The notes beneath the pieces are model-generated. The model made no database searches, had not been told where the DNA came from, and saw only the letters and a program-made list of their open reading frames with translations. A stretch of 64,000 nt of DNA from the NCBI RefSeq assembly GCF_902499115.1, contig NZ_CABVPN010000007.1, positions 124,001-188,000 on the forward strand, read 5' to 3'. The translations under genes were made by a program, and so were the position numbers. This document shows positions 52,750-62,547 of the stretch, piece after piece (position 1 is the stretch's first letter; each line of letters opens with the position of its first letter). Source of the stretch: Burkholderia diffusa. Lineage in GTDB: Bacteria; Pseudomonadota; Gammaproteobacteria; Burkholderiales; Burkholderiaceae.

Positions 52750-54540
52750 ATGCGGTTCCGAATGTTCACCTCCGGGGCCGGCGACACACCCGCCTCCTCT
52801 CGCGTTCCCGCCGACGATCGCCCGGCGCTCGCGCCGTTGCCCGAACTCGAGACCGTGTGCCGTCTCGCCCGCGCGCACGTCGGCACGGCTGGCGCGTTCG
52901 TCACTTACGCCGAAGCCGGCACACAGCATGTGGTCGCGTCCGACGGGACGCTGCCCGCCACGCTTTCTTCCGTGCACTTCCCGCAGCGTGTCGAGCGCAC
53001 CTCGGCGCCCGACCGGCGATTCATCACGCCCGATGCGGGTGGCCTGCCGCTCGACGCACCGCATATCGTCGCGGCCTGCGAACTGATTGCGGCCGACGGC
53101 ACCACGCGTGGCGCACTGTGTATCGTCGACGACGCGGGCCTGATGCTCGACGCCGCGCAACGCGCTTTCCTGCATGACCTTGCCACGCTCGCGGAACACG
53201 CGATCGCCCGCGCGAACGCGCAGGCCGCGCTGCACGAACGGCTCGGCATCGTCGCGGAACGCAGCGCGCTGACCACGCTCGCGCTGACCGAAAGCGGCAC
53301 CGGCGTGTGGGATCGCAACGTGGAAACCGGCGAGATCCATTATTCGGCGGCCTGGAAGGCGCTGCTCGGCTACGCGCCCCACGAACTGACGAGCCGGATC
53401 GAGGATGCGTACGAACGGCTGCACCCGGACGATGTCGCCGACGTGAAGGCCGCGATGATCGCGCATTTCGAAAACCGCACCGACAGCTATGCGGTCGAGC
53501 ACCGCATTCGCTGCAAGAACGGCACGTACAAATGGATCTGCAGCCGCGGCAAGGTCATCTCCCGCGACAGCAACGGGCGGGCGTTGCGCATGGTCGGCAC
53601 GACCACGGACATCACCGCGCTGCGCGAACTCGCCGGCCGGCTGAGCGACTCCGTCACGCTCGTGACGAACCTGACCGATCAGGTTCCCGGTCTCGTGTTC
53701 CAGCTGCGGCAGACCGCCGACGGCCGCCGGTTCTTTTCGTACGCGAGCGCGGGTGTGCGCGACATCTACGAACTGACGCCCGAGCAGATTGCCCACGACG
53801 CGGATGCGGTCGAGACCCGGATTCATCCGGCCGATCTGGTCGCCTACCGCCAGTCGCTGCTGACGTCGGCCGAGCGACTGGCACCGTGGCGGCTCGAATA
53901 CCGCGTGCTGCTGCCGGACCAGGGGATGCGCTGGCGCGAAGGCGACGCACGGCCGCAACGCATGCCGGACGGCGGCACGGTCTGGCACGGCTTCATCACG
54001 GATGCGACCGAGCGCAAGCACATCGAGACCGAGCTGCACCGGATGGCGACGACCGATCACCTGACCGAACTGTCGAACCGCCACGCGTTCATGCGGCTAG
54101 GCGAAGCCGCGTTGCGCCGCGTGCGCGCGACCGGCCAGGACGCCGCGGTGCTGATGCTCGACCTCGACCACTTCAAGGCGCTGAACGACCGCTGGGGACA
54201 TCCGTTCGGCGATCGCGCGCTCCGGCATTTCGCGCGGCTGCTGCTCACGGAAATCGGGCCGGACGGCATCGTCGGGCGCATCGGCGGCGAAGAATTCGCG
54301 ATCGTGCTGCCGCACGCCGGAATCGATGCGGCGTGCGCGCTCGCGCGGCGCGTGCAGCAGCGCGCGGCCGATTCCCGGCTCGTGCACGAGGATCAGGCGC
54401 TTGCGCTGACCGTCAGCATCGGCATCGACGCGATGCGGACGTCCGACTTGGGCGCGTACCAGGCGCTATCGCGTGCGGACAAGGCGCTGTATGTCGCGAA
54501 GGAACGCGGCCGCAACCGGATCGAGGTGTATCGACCCTAG
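52750..54540 (+). CDS. Diguanylate cyclase with GAF and two PAS domains
   Basis: 596 aa. N-terminal GAF-like domain (about 25-165), a PAS/PAC pair (about 180-300: GVWDRNVETGEIHYSAAWKA, then YKWICSRGKVI and RMVGTTTDIT), a second PAS (about 310-430) and a GGDEF domain (about 430-590) with intact GGEEF active site near residue 512. No EAL domain is present, so it should synthesise cyclic di-GMP. A canonical RxxD inhibitory site is not evident. ATG 52750 (or 52762) lacks a good ribosome site. Confidence 0.92.
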   Translation: MRFRMFTSGAGDTPASSRVPADDRPALAPLPELETVCRLARAHVGTAGAFVTYAEAGTQHVVASDGTLPATLSSVHFPQRVERTSAPDRRFITPDAGGLPLDAPHIVAACELIAADGTTRGALCIVDDAGLMLDAAQRAFLHDLATLAEHAIARANAQAALHERLGIVAERSALTTLALTESGTGVWDRNVETGEIHYSAAWKALLGYAPHELTSRIEDAYERLHPDDVADVKAAMIAHFENRTDSYAVEHRIRCKNGTYKWICSRGKVISRDSNGRALRMVGTTTDITALRELAGRLSDSVTLVTNLTDQVPGLVFQLRQTADGRRFFSYASAGVRDIYELTPEQIAHDADAVETRIHPADLVAYRQSLLTSAERLAPWRLEYRVLLPDQGMRWREGDARPQRMPDGGTVWHGFITDATERKHIETELHRMATTDHLTELSNRHAFMRLGEAALRRVRATGQDAAVLMLDLDHFKALNDRWGHPFGDRALRHFARLLLTEIGPDGIVGRIGGEEFAIVLPHAGIDAACALARRVQQRAADSRLVHEDQALALTVSIGIDAMRTSDLGAYQALSRADKALYVAKERGRNRIEVYRP

Positions 54541-54566
54541 CCGCGCACCGCGCCGGTGCACACCCG

Positions 54567-55916
54567 TCAACGCGACGCGAGCGCCGCGTCACGCGAGGTC
54601 GCGCGCACGCCCAGCAGCATCGCGACCGCGCATGCGGCCAGCAATCCCGCGATCATCAGCATCGCCGAGTCCATGCTGCCGGTGCGGGTGCGAATCATCC
54701 CGACGATCCACGGCGTGATCATCCCGCTCGATACGCCGATGCTGCTGATCAGCGCGATCCCGCCCGCCGCGCCGGCGCCGGAGAAATACGCGGACGGCAC
54801 GGCCCAGAACACCGGATGCGCGGCGAAGATCAGCATCGCCGCGATCGACAGCAGCGCCATCATCGCGACGATGCTCGGCAGGTGCAGCGTCAGCAACGCG
54901 AGCGTCAGCGCGCCGCCGAATGCGCACGCGGCGAAGTGCCAACGACGCTCGCGCCTGCGGTCCGAGCGCCGCGCGATCACGAGCAGGCCGGCCGCGCCGA
55001 TCGCGTTCGGCACGATCGACAGCAGGCTGATCTGCACGACGTCGTGAATGCCGAATTCGCGAATCATCAGCGGCATCCAGAACAGCAGCATCAGCAGCGC
55101 GGTCGTCAGCGAAAAATAGATGAACGCGAACAGGTAGGTGCGCGGCTCGGCCAGCACCTGCCGCAGCGATGCGGCCGCGTGCGCGGGTGCGGCCGCGCGA
55201 TCGGCGGCCAGGTCGGCCTCGAGCCGTTGCCGGTCGTCGTCGGACAGCCAGCGCGCCTGTTCGGGGCGGTCGCACAGCCAGAACCACGCGATCACGCCGA
55301 GCAGGATCGCGGGCGCGCCCTCGATCGCGAACATCCACTGCCAGCCGTGCAGCCCGAGCACGCCGGACATCCCGCGCATCAGCCAGCCCGACAGCAGCCC
55401 GCCGACCATCCCGGCCACCGCGACGCCCGCATAGAAGATCGACAGCACCGACGCGCGCCGGCGCGCGGGATACCAGTACGTCAGGTAGAACACGACACCG
55501 GGGAAGAAGCCGGCCTCGAAAAGCCCGAGCAGGAAGCGCAGCACGTAGAAGTGCTTCGCGCTGTCGACGGTGATCATCGCGACCGACACCGCGCCCCACA
55601 GGAACATGATCCGCGCGAACGTGCGGCGCGCGCCGAAGCGGCGCAGCAGCGCGTTGCTCGGCACCTCGAACAGCACGTAGCCGACGAAGAACAGCACCGC
55701 GCCGAGGCTGTACATCGCGTCGGTCAGGCCGAGATCCTGCCGCATCTGCAACTGCGCGAAGCCGATGTTGCTGCGGTCGAGGATCGACACGATGTAGCAG
55801 ATGAACAGGAACGGCACGATCCGCACGCCGATGCGGCGGTACAGCGCGTCGTTGTCCGACGGGCGCGACGCGGATGCGACGGGATGCGCGGCGTCCGCTT
55901 GAAGATGGGCTGACAT
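54567..55916 (-). CDS. MFS transporter, anion:cation symporter type (first of tandem pair)
   Basis: 449 aa with 12 predicted helices. ACS-family motifs: ICYIVSILDRSNIGFAQLQM, FFVGYVLFEVPSNALLRRFG and RFLLGLFEAGFFPGVVFYLT. GAGGAGACG precedes ATG 55916. Substrates of this group are organic anions such as phthalate, tartrate or glucarate. It is transcribed on the same strand as the closely similar gene at 56006-57373, with about 90 bp between. Confidence 0.9.
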   Translation of the reverse strand: MSAHLQADAAHPVASASRPSDNDALYRRIGVRIVPFLFICYIVSILDRSNIGFAQLQMRQDLGLTDAMYSLGAVLFFVGYVLFEVPSNALLRRFGARRTFARIMFLWGAVSVAMITVDSAKHFYVLRFLLGLFEAGFFPGVVFYLTYWYPARRRASVLSIFYAGVAVAGMVGGLLSGWLMRGMSGVLGLHGWQWMFAIEGAPAILLGVIAWFWLCDRPEQARWLSDDDRQRLEADLAADRAAAPAHAAASLRQVLAEPRTYLFAFIYFSLTTALLMLLFWMPLMIREFGIHDVVQISLLSIVPNAIGAAGLLVIARRSDRRRERRWHFAACAFGGALTLALLTLHLPSIVAMMALLSIAAMLIFAAHPVFWAVPSAYFSGAGAAGGIALISSIGVSSGMITPWIVGMIRTRTGSMDSAMLMIAGLLAACAVAMLLGVRATSRDAALASR

Positions 55917-56005
55917 CGATCGTCTCCTCGATGGATGCGAATACGGGGCCTGCAGGACACGCAACGCCGGACGCCACCGGCCCGCATGCAGCGCCCCGCC
56001 GTGGT

Positions 56006-57373
56006 TCAGGCCCGCCGCGCGGGTTCGCCCTTCACGCCGAGCATCAGCGCCGCGCCGCTCAGCGCGAGCAGCGCCGCCAGCAGGTACACGGCGAGATCCA
56101 TGCTGCCGGTGCGCGTGCGGATCAGCCCGATCACCCACGGGCTGACGATGCCGCTCGTGATCCCGATGCTGCTGATCAGCGCTATCCCTGCCGCGGCCGC
56201 ATTTCCCGACAGATAGCGGGTCGGCACGGCCCAGAAGATCGGCAGCGCGGCGAAGATCAGCGTCGCCGCGATCGACAGGCACGCAAGCATCGCCGCGAAG
56301 CTGTGCAGGTGCAGCGTCAGCGCCGCGAGTGCGAGCCCGCCGCCGATCGTGCAGCATGCGAAGTGCTTGCGGCGCTCGCCGGTGCGGTCCGAGCGGCGCG
56401 CGATGAGGATCAGCCCCACCGCGCCGACCGCGTTCGGCACGACCGTGTAGAGGCTCACGGCCACGACGTCGGTCACGCCGAAGTCGCGGATCATCAGCGG
56501 CATCCAGAAATTGAGCGTCAGCGACGCGCAGGTCAGCGAGAAGTAGACGAACGCGAACAGGTAGACGCGCGGGTTCGCGAGCGCGGCCATCAGGCTGCGT
56601 GTGTCGTGCGCGCCGTGCGCACGGCTGTCGCCGCACAGCGCGGCGACGCGCGCCTTTTCGTCGGACGTGAGCCACGCGGCGTCCTGCGGCCGGTCGACGA
56701 GATAGGCAAACGCGAAGCACGCGAGCACGATCGCCGGCGCACCTTCGATCGCGAACATCCACTGCCAGCCGTACAGCCCGAGCACGCCGCTCATGTCGCG
56801 CATGATCCAGCCCGACATCAGGCCGCCGAGCACGCCGGCCACCGCGACGCCCGCGAAGAAGACCGAGATCGCCGCCGCGCGGCGGTTCGCGGGGAACCAG
56901 TAGGTCAGGTACAGAACGATGCCGGGAAAGAAACCGGCCTCGAACACGCCGAGCAGGAAGCGCAGCACGTAGAAATGCGACGGCTGCGACACGAACATCA
57001 TCCCGGTCGACGCGATGCCCCACAGCAGCATGATCCGCGTGAACGTGCGGCGCGCGCCGAAGCGCGCGAGCAGCAAGTTGCTCGGCACCTCGCAGAACAC
57101 GTAGCCGACGTAGAACACCGCGGCGCCGAGGCCGTACATCGCATCGCTGAAGCCGAGGTCGTGCTTCATCTGCAACTGCGCGAAGCCGATGTTGATACGG
57201 TCGAGGAACGACACGACGTAGCAGAGGAACAGGAACGGCACGATCCGCCATGCAATCTTGCGGAACAGCAGCGCGTCGCCGGCGTCCGACGCCGGTGTGG
57301 ATTCATATGTGGAAGCCGACGCCGCAACACTCGCGTGCGCGATCGTCGCTTCGGCGGGAAGCGATCGGGGCAT
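56006..57373 (-). CDS. MFS transporter, anion:cation symporter type (second of tandem pair)
   Basis: 455 aa, 12 helices. Motifs match the neighbour closely: LCYVVSFLDRINIGFAQLQM, RFLLGVFEAGFFPGIVLYLT and YGWQWMFAIEGAPAIVLACF. GGAGAGAG precedes ATG 57373. The two proteins align along their full length by eye, so this is a local gene duplication with possibly separated substrates. The MBL-fold and IclR genes lie upstream. Confidence 0.9.
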   Translation of the reverse strand: MPRSLPAEATIAHASVAASASTYESTPASDAGDALLFRKIAWRIVPFLFLCYVVSFLDRINIGFAQLQMKHDLGFSDAMYGLGAAVFYVGYVFCEVPSNLLLARFGARRTFTRIMLLWGIASTGMMFVSQPSHFYVLRFLLGVFEAGFFPGIVLYLTYWFPANRRAAAISVFFAGVAVAGVLGGLMSGWIMRDMSGVLGLYGWQWMFAIEGAPAIVLACFAFAYLVDRPQDAAWLTSDEKARVAALCGDSRAHGAHDTRSLMAALANPRVYLFAFVYFSLTCASLTLNFWMPLMIRDFGVTDVVAVSLYTVVPNAVGAVGLILIARRSDRTGERRKHFACCTIGGGLALAALTLHLHSFAAMLACLSIAATLIFAALPIFWAVPTRYLSGNAAAAGIALISSIGITSGIVSPWVIGLIRTRTGSMDLAVYLLAALLALSGAALMLGVKGEPARRA

Positions 57374-57555
57374 GTCTCTCTCCAAACGGGCCGCGCGATT
57401 CGAGCGCGCAGCAGTCTCCGAGGGCGTACGTGCGCCCTGCATTCTTGTGAGACCGGAAGCCGGCGCCCTGAACCGCGGCCCAATGCCGCCGTCGTTCAGG
57501 CGCCTTCAGTAAAACGGCACGACGCCCGCCTGGACACCGCGCCGCGGTGAGCGGC

Positions 57556-58515
57556 TCAGTCCTGCAGCGCGTCCCACATTTCCTTGTCGCGCTGCGCGGT
57601 CCAGATGCGCGGATGCGTGATGCCGCTCGCCTCGTCGAACGCGCGCGACACGTCGAACGGCAAACAGTGCTCGTAGATGAACACGTGGCCGAACTTCGGA
57701 TCCATCGCTTCGCGCGTGAGCGCCATCGACGCCTTCAGGTCGAGCTTGCGCTCGACGGCTTTGCGGCCCTGCGCGAGCAGCGTCGTCACGAAGTCCTTCG
57801 TGTAGTCGAGGCCCTTGTCGACCTCGGCCGGATTCAGCAACGCGGGGCCGCGGCCGGGCACGAGCTTTTCCGCGCCGAGCGCGCGCAGCGCCTCGAGCGT
57901 GGCCGGCCATTGTTCGAGCTGCGCGTCGCCGCAATAGCAGGCCGCGTCGTATTCGACCAGGTCGCCGGAGAACAGCACCTTCTGCGACGGCAGCCAGACG
58001 ATCGTGTCGCCCTTCGTGTGGCCCGAGCCGACGTGCATGATCTTCACTTCGAGCTTGCCGAGGAACAGCGTGATCTCGCGCTCGAACACGAGCGTCGGCC
58101 AGGTCAGGCCCGGCACCGTCTCGACGCCCGCGAACAGGCGCGGAAAGCGTTCGATCTCCGACTTCATGTCGGCCTCGCCGCGCTCGACGATCATCTCGTA
58201 CGTGCCGCGGCTCGCGATCACGTGCTGCGCGCCTTCGTCGAAATACGCGGACGCGCCGAGCACGCGCACCGCGTGGTAATGCGACAGCACGACGTGCTTG
58301 ATCGGCTTGTCGGTCACGCTGCGGATCTTCGCGATCAGGTCTTGCGCCATCGCCGGCGTCGCGGTCGTGTCGACGATCAGCACGCTGTCGTCGCCGATGA
58401 TCACGCCCGAGTTCGGATCGCCTTCGGCGGTGTACGCGTACGCGTTCTCGGACAACTGCGTCCAGGTGACTTTCTTCTCTTCCAGATCGGCTTGGGAGGC
58501 GAATGCTTTGGCCAT
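57556..58515 (-). CDS. MBL-fold metallo-hydrolase with altered zinc motif
   Basis: 319 aa. MBL fold with SHYHAVRVLG at the first metal site, HTKGDTIVWLPSQKVLFSGD and a downstream HXX region. The usual HxHxDH is HYHAVRV here: Asp and the last His of that motif are missing (Val83, Val85). This suggests loss of one metal or a different mechanism. C-terminal helices follow (about 215-319). It is divergent from the double-IclR gene and upstream of the MFS pair. Confidence 0.88.
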   Translation of the reverse strand: MAKAFASQADLEEKKVTWTQLSENAYAYTAEGDPNSGVIIGDDSVLIVDTTATPAMAQDLIAKIRSVTDKPIKHVVLSHYHAVRVLGASAYFDEGAQHVIASRGTYEMIVERGEADMKSEIERFPRLFAGVETVPGLTWPTLVFEREITLFLGKLEVKIMHVGSGHTKGDTIVWLPSQKVLFSGDLVEYDAACYCGDAQLEQWPATLEALRALGAEKLVPGRGPALLNPAEVDKGLDYTKDFVTTLLAQGRKAVERKLDLKASMALTREAMDPKFGHVFIYEHCLPFDVSRAFDEASGITHPRIWTAQRDKEMWDALQD

Positions 58516-58692
58516 GTTGCGTTCCGTGGCTGCGAGCCATGTGTTGAGGGGAGTGAGCGGATCATCTGCCCGCGACGATTATTTGTCAATGACAAAGTCG
58601 CTTGCTATTGTTTAATACGGGTAAACCTGTGGGCTGGCGCGTCAAATGGCGTCGGATACCATGCGGGGTTTCGTCAACGGAAGAATCATCGC

Positions 58693-60345
58693 GTGCAGAA
58701 CCATGAAGTCAGCGCGGACGACGCGCCGCCCAAGGCGCAGCGCGGGATCCAGAGCGTCGAGGTCGGCGGCCGGCTGCTCGACGCGCTCGCGCGCCGGCGC
58801 AAGCCGCTCGGGCTGTCGGAGCTGGCGGCCGCGGCCGACCTGTCGACCGCGCAGGCGCACACCTATCTCGTCAGCCTGACGCGGCTCGCGCTCGTGAAGC
58901 GCGATGCGCTCACGGGCAACTACGAGCCAGGGCCGCTGTCGCTGCGGCTCGGGCTGATGTCGATCGAGCGCCAGCCGGCCTATCGCGCGGCGCTGCCGCA
59001 CGCGGCGCGGCTCGCGGAAGCGGTCGGCCTGAGCGTCGCGCTGTCGGTGCCGGGCGTGCTCGGGCCCACGATCGTGCGCATCGAGCATGGCGGCTATCCG
59101 CTGCACGTGAACCTGCACGTCGGATCGGTGATGTCGCTTGACATGACGGCGACCGGCCGGGTGTTCCGCGCGTTCGGCGACCCCGCGCAGCTCGACGCGA
59201 TGGCGGCCAGCCAGGCCGGCGCCGGCGACACGCTCGCGGGTGCGGAAGGCGTCCAGCCCACGTCCGACGCCGGCGCGTGGCAGGCCGAACTCGACGCGAT
59301 CCGCGCGCGCGGGATCGAGCGCGGCGTGGACCGGCCGAGCCCCGGCGTCAGCGCGATGTGCGTGCCGGTGCTGGACGCAGACGGACGCCTGCAACTCGCG
59401 TTGACGGTGATCGGCTCGACCGGATCGATCGATGTCGGATGGGACGGCCCGATCGCGACGGCGCTGCGCGACGCGGCACGGCAAGCCACTGCGTCGCTCG
59501 GCGCGGGACGCGATGCGCCGCCGATCGCGCCGGGCATGCTCCCGGCCACGCAGCGCATGCCGCCCGCGCTCGCTGACGATACGAAAGCGCAACGCGGCAT
59601 CAACGCGCTCGACAGCACGGGCGAACTGCTGCTGGCACTCGTCTCGGCGGGTCGTGCACTGCCGCTGCGCGACCTCGCGGCGGCGGCCGGCATGCCGGCC
59701 GCGAAGGCATTTCCGCATCTGGTGAGCCTGCAGAAGATCGGCCTGCTGAGCCGCGACGACGCCGGCTGCTTCGGCGGCGGGCCGCTCGCCCAGGCGCTCG
59801 GCCTGATCGCGATGCAGCGCGTGTCGCCGACGCGCGATGCGGAAGCCGAGATCGTCGCGCTGGCGGCCGCGACCGACATGAGCGTGGCTGCCGCGACGCT
59901 CGGGCCGCTCGGGCCGACCGTGATCCGCCTCGAGGAATCCGCCCGGCCGCAGCACGTGAGCCTGCAGGTCGGCACGGTGATGTCGCTCGTGAATACCGCG
60001 ATAGGGCGGATCTTCGCGGCCGGCATGTCCGACGACGTGCTGGCCGGCCTGCTGACCGACGAGCCGGTGCGCCTCGCCGGCCGCGCGACGCAGATCGACG
60101 ACGCATTCCGCGCGCGGCTCGCGACGATCCGCGCGGACGAGCTCGATTTCGCGTTCGATGCACCGGTGCCGGGCATCGGGACGATCGCCGCGCCCGTGTT
60201 CGATCACACCGGCAGCATCCGGCTCGTGATCGCGATCATCGGTTCGTCGCGCGGCTTCCCGCGCGGGCCAGAAAGCGAACTCGCGCATGCGCTGCTCGCC
60301 GCGACGCGCCGCCTGTCGTGGCGCTTCGGATGGATCGGCGGGTAA
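58693..60345 (+). CDS. Double IclR-family regulator (two IclR units in one chain)
   Basis: 550 aa from GTG 58693 (GGAAGA upstream); typical IclR proteins are about 260. The first unit has HTH (about 15-75: RGIQSVEVGGRLLDALARRR, LGLSELAAAADLSTAQAHTY) and effector domain to about 280. After a linker (about 280-298) a second unit begins KAQRGINALDSTGELLLALV, with HTH AAGMPAAKAFPHLVSLQK and its own effector domain. It probably controls the divergent MBL gene and MFS pair. Both halves bind DNA in principle, so it could act as a pseudo-dimer. Confidence 0.9.
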   Translation: MQNHEVSADDAPPKAQRGIQSVEVGGRLLDALARRRKPLGLSELAAAADLSTAQAHTYLVSLTRLALVKRDALTGNYEPGPLSLRLGLMSIERQPAYRAALPHAARLAEAVGLSVALSVPGVLGPTIVRIEHGGYPLHVNLHVGSVMSLDMTATGRVFRAFGDPAQLDAMAASQAGAGDTLAGAEGVQPTSDAGAWQAELDAIRARGIERGVDRPSPGVSAMCVPVLDADGRLQLALTVIGSTGSIDVGWDGPIATALRDAARQATASLGAGRDAPPIAPGMLPATQRMPPALADDTKAQRGINALDSTGELLLALVSAGRALPLRDLAAAAGMPAAKAFPHLVSLQKIGLLSRDDAGCFGGGPLAQALGLIAMQRVSPTRDAEAEIVALAAATDMSVAAATLGPLGPTVIRLEESARPQHVSLQVGTVMSLVNTAIGRIFAAGMSDDVLAGLLTDEPVRLAGRATQIDDAFRARLATIRADELDFAFDAPVPGIGTIAAPVFDHTGSIRLVIAIIGSSRGFPRGPESELAHALLAATRRLSWRFGWIGG

Positions 60346-60548
60346 GCACCGCTCTGCTGCCGCCCCCTTTCTCCCCGCCTGACATCCCTTTCCGTCCGTC
60401 AATGCGCGGCCGTGCTCGCCACGGCCTCGTTACGCCTGTCCGCCATGCAGGCTCAGGCGCAATTCATGTTGCGCAGCAGCAACAGAAATTGTCAGTAATT
60501 CTCATATAACGAAATCGCATTTCACAACGCGGCGACGCTCCTCTATCA

Positions 60549-60564
60549 TTAGGGTTATCCCTAA
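60549..60564. promoter_or_regulatory. Palindrome upstream of the 47-aa gene
   Basis: TTAGGG-TTAT-CCCTAA is a perfect inverted repeat with 6-bp arms. It lies 25 bp before the ATG at 60590 within an AT-rich patch (60480-60570) that is unlike the rest of the window. Likely operator or leader hairpin. Confidence 0.5.
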
Positions 60565-60589
60565 CTCGCCACCTACATGGGGCTTCGTC

Positions 60590-60733
60590 ATGCAAACGTC
60601 TAATGTCTCCGATCGTTCCACCCAATCCTCTGGCTGGCTCGCACGTGTTGGCGAGCTGCTTGCAGAAGCATGGGCACTGCACCTCGAGAATTGCGAAGTC
60701 ATCGCTGAAGCGCACGCACGCCTGCCGCGCTGA
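60590..60733 (+). CDS. Small acidic helical protein of unknown function (47 aa)
   Basis: The frame runs from ATG 60590 to TGA 60733. Sequence: MQTSNVSDRSTQSSGW (polar head), then LARVGELLAEAWALHLENCE and VIAEAHARLPR, one amphipathic helix. One cysteine. No signal or membrane segment. I recognise no family. A dedicated palindrome and AT-rich promoter-like region precede it. Conservation would need comparison to confirm the gene is real. Confidence 0.6.
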   Translation: MQTSNVSDRSTQSSGWLARVGELLAEAWALHLENCEVIAEAHARLPR

Positions 60734-61007
60734 GCGCAGCGTCACGCCGCCGGCCGGCGGGCACGCCATCCGTCCGACCCGCCTGCCGGGACGCGCACCG
60801 AAAGGCCGCCGCGCCCGGCATCGGCGTGACGGATGAAGGCCGCAAAAGCTGGCGGAAGATTCATCCGTTTTACCGCCCCGCAGGCATTTCCCGCCTGTTT
60901 CCGGCTCCGGGCCGCGCCCTCTGGACGCGACAGCCCGATTACCACTCTGCTTCGGCACAACCGCGAATCTCGTCGTCGCGACGATCCGCGGCCCATCTCG
61001 CCTGTCG

Positions 61008-61490
61008 TCACACTTGAATCGACGGCACGTCTTTCATGCACCGCAGCGCGAACATCGAGCGGCTATGGCGGATGCTCGAAATCCGGTACAGCTTCTCGCG
61101 CAGGAAGCGCTCATAGCCGGCCGTGCCGTCCACCGCGACCTTGATCCAGTAGTCGTATTCCCCCGACACGAGGTAGGCCTCGAGCACTTCGGGCAGCGCC
61201 GCGAGTTCAGCGCCGAAACGCGCGAGCGCGTCGTCCTCGTGGCGATCGAGCGTGACTTCGAGGATCACGATGTCCGCGTAGCCGAGCATGCGCTGGTTGA
61301 CCAGCGCGACGTAGCCGTCGATGTAACCGTCGAGCTCGAGCTGCCGCGTGCGGTTCCAGCATGCGGTGGTCGACATGCCGATCTGTTCGGCCAGTTCGGC
61401 GTTCGACAGACGCGCATTCTTTTGCAGTGCACCGAGGATCTTGCGGTCCTGGTTGTCGAGGGTTTTCGGCGTGCGTTCGCGGGTAGCCAT
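61008..61490 (-). CDS. Lrp/AsnC-family regulator
   Basis: 160 aa. HTH (LDNQDRKILGALQKNARLSN, AELAEQIGMSTTACWNRTRQ) and RAM domain (YLVSGEYDYWIKVAVDGTAG). It is divergent from a LysE-family exporter gene (61776), and Lrp/LysE pairs of this arrangement usually regulate amino-acid export. No strong ribosome site precedes ATG 61490. Confidence 0.92.
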   Translation of the reverse strand: MATRERTPKTLDNQDRKILGALQKNARLSNAELAEQIGMSTTACWNRTRQLELDGYIDGYVALVNQRMLGYADIVILEVTLDRHEDDALARFGAELAALPEVLEAYLVSGEYDYWIKVAVDGTAGYERFLREKLYRISSIRHSRSMFALRCMKDVPSIQV

Positions 61491-61775
61491 GATGTAAAGA
61501 ATTTTCTACTTGAAATCGGCATTCTATCTGAACAGGATTCCGGTTTCGGGCGTGCTTTACTGGAAAACAGGAAGCCTTTTAACCGGCTCGCTTGATACAT
61601 TTTCTCCATGCCTGTTGTCCGGCACGCTCCCCGCGACAACCCCTTCGCACCGGGACGCACGACCGCAATCACGAGTTGCGGCGCCGGACACGCAGGCATG
61701 CAATGTCCCGCCTCCCGCGCGCCTATCCGGCTGCACGGGCCGGCGCCTGATCCTTCGTTTTCCGCACCTCCCGTC

Positions 61776-62423
61776 ATGTCGTTCAGGCTCTATCTGTCGT
61801 TCCTCGCTGCGTCCGCCGTCCTCATCTACGCCCCCGGCCCCGTCAACCTCCTCACGATGAACCAGGCATTGCGCACCGGCTGGCGCCGCGCGCTGCCGTG
61901 CGTATGGGGCGGCACGCTCGCCGTGCTGCTGCAGCTCGCGCTGACCGCGCTGTGCCTGAATTCGCTGGTCCATCTCGACGAGCACGCGCTGAACGTGCTG
62001 CGCTGGGCCGGCGCCGCCTACCTCGTGTGGCTCGGCGGCAAGCAATGGCTAGGCCGCGCGCAGCTCACCGCGCCCGCCGCGTCGACCCAGCCCGGCAGCG
62101 CCGCACCCGACGACACCGACAGCGGACGCGCGCTGTTCTGGCGCGGCCTCGCCACCTCCGGCCTGAATCCGAAGACGCTGCTGTTCTTTCCGTCGTTCTT
62201 TCCGCAGTTCATCGTTCCGAGCGCAGACTGGAGCCTGAACGCGCAGTTCCTGCTGCTCGCGACGTCCTTCGCGCTGCTGTTCGCCGGTGGCATTGCGTCG
62301 ATGGCGCTCTTCTCGCACCGGCTGAGCCATGCGCTGCGGCGTCCGGCACGGATGCGCGCGATGAACCGAGTGACCGGCGGTCTGCTGGTCGGCATGGGCG
62401 CGATCATGGTCGGCTGGAACTGA
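61776..62423 (+). CDS. LysE/RhtB-family amino-acid exporter
   Basis: 215 aa with six predicted membrane helices. It starts MSFRLYLSFLAASAVLIYAP and has GPVNLLTMNQALRTGWRRAL and FWRGLATSGLNPKTLLFFPS, both family signatures. The frame is open from 61608, but homologous sequence begins at ATG 61776. It exports an amino acid. It is divergent from the Lrp-type regulator. Confidence 0.92.
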   Translation: MSFRLYLSFLAASAVLIYAPGPVNLLTMNQALRTGWRRALPCVWGGTLAVLLQLALTALCLNSLVHLDEHALNVLRWAGAAYLVWLGGKQWLGRAQLTAPAASTQPGSAAPDDTDSGRALFWRGLATSGLNPKTLLFFPSFFPQFIVPSADWSLNAQFLLLATSFALLFAGGIASMALFSHRLSHALRRPARMRAMNRVTGGLLVGMGAIMVGWN

Positions 62424-62547
62424 GACCGCGCGGCCGCACGCGCAGGTGCTGGGTCACCCGCGCACCCCGCGAAAAAGCAGCCGATCGCCGAATGCTTTAG
62501 GGTAGCGCCTGGTTCGTTGGACATGCCCGGCTCGACCGGGTGATTGC

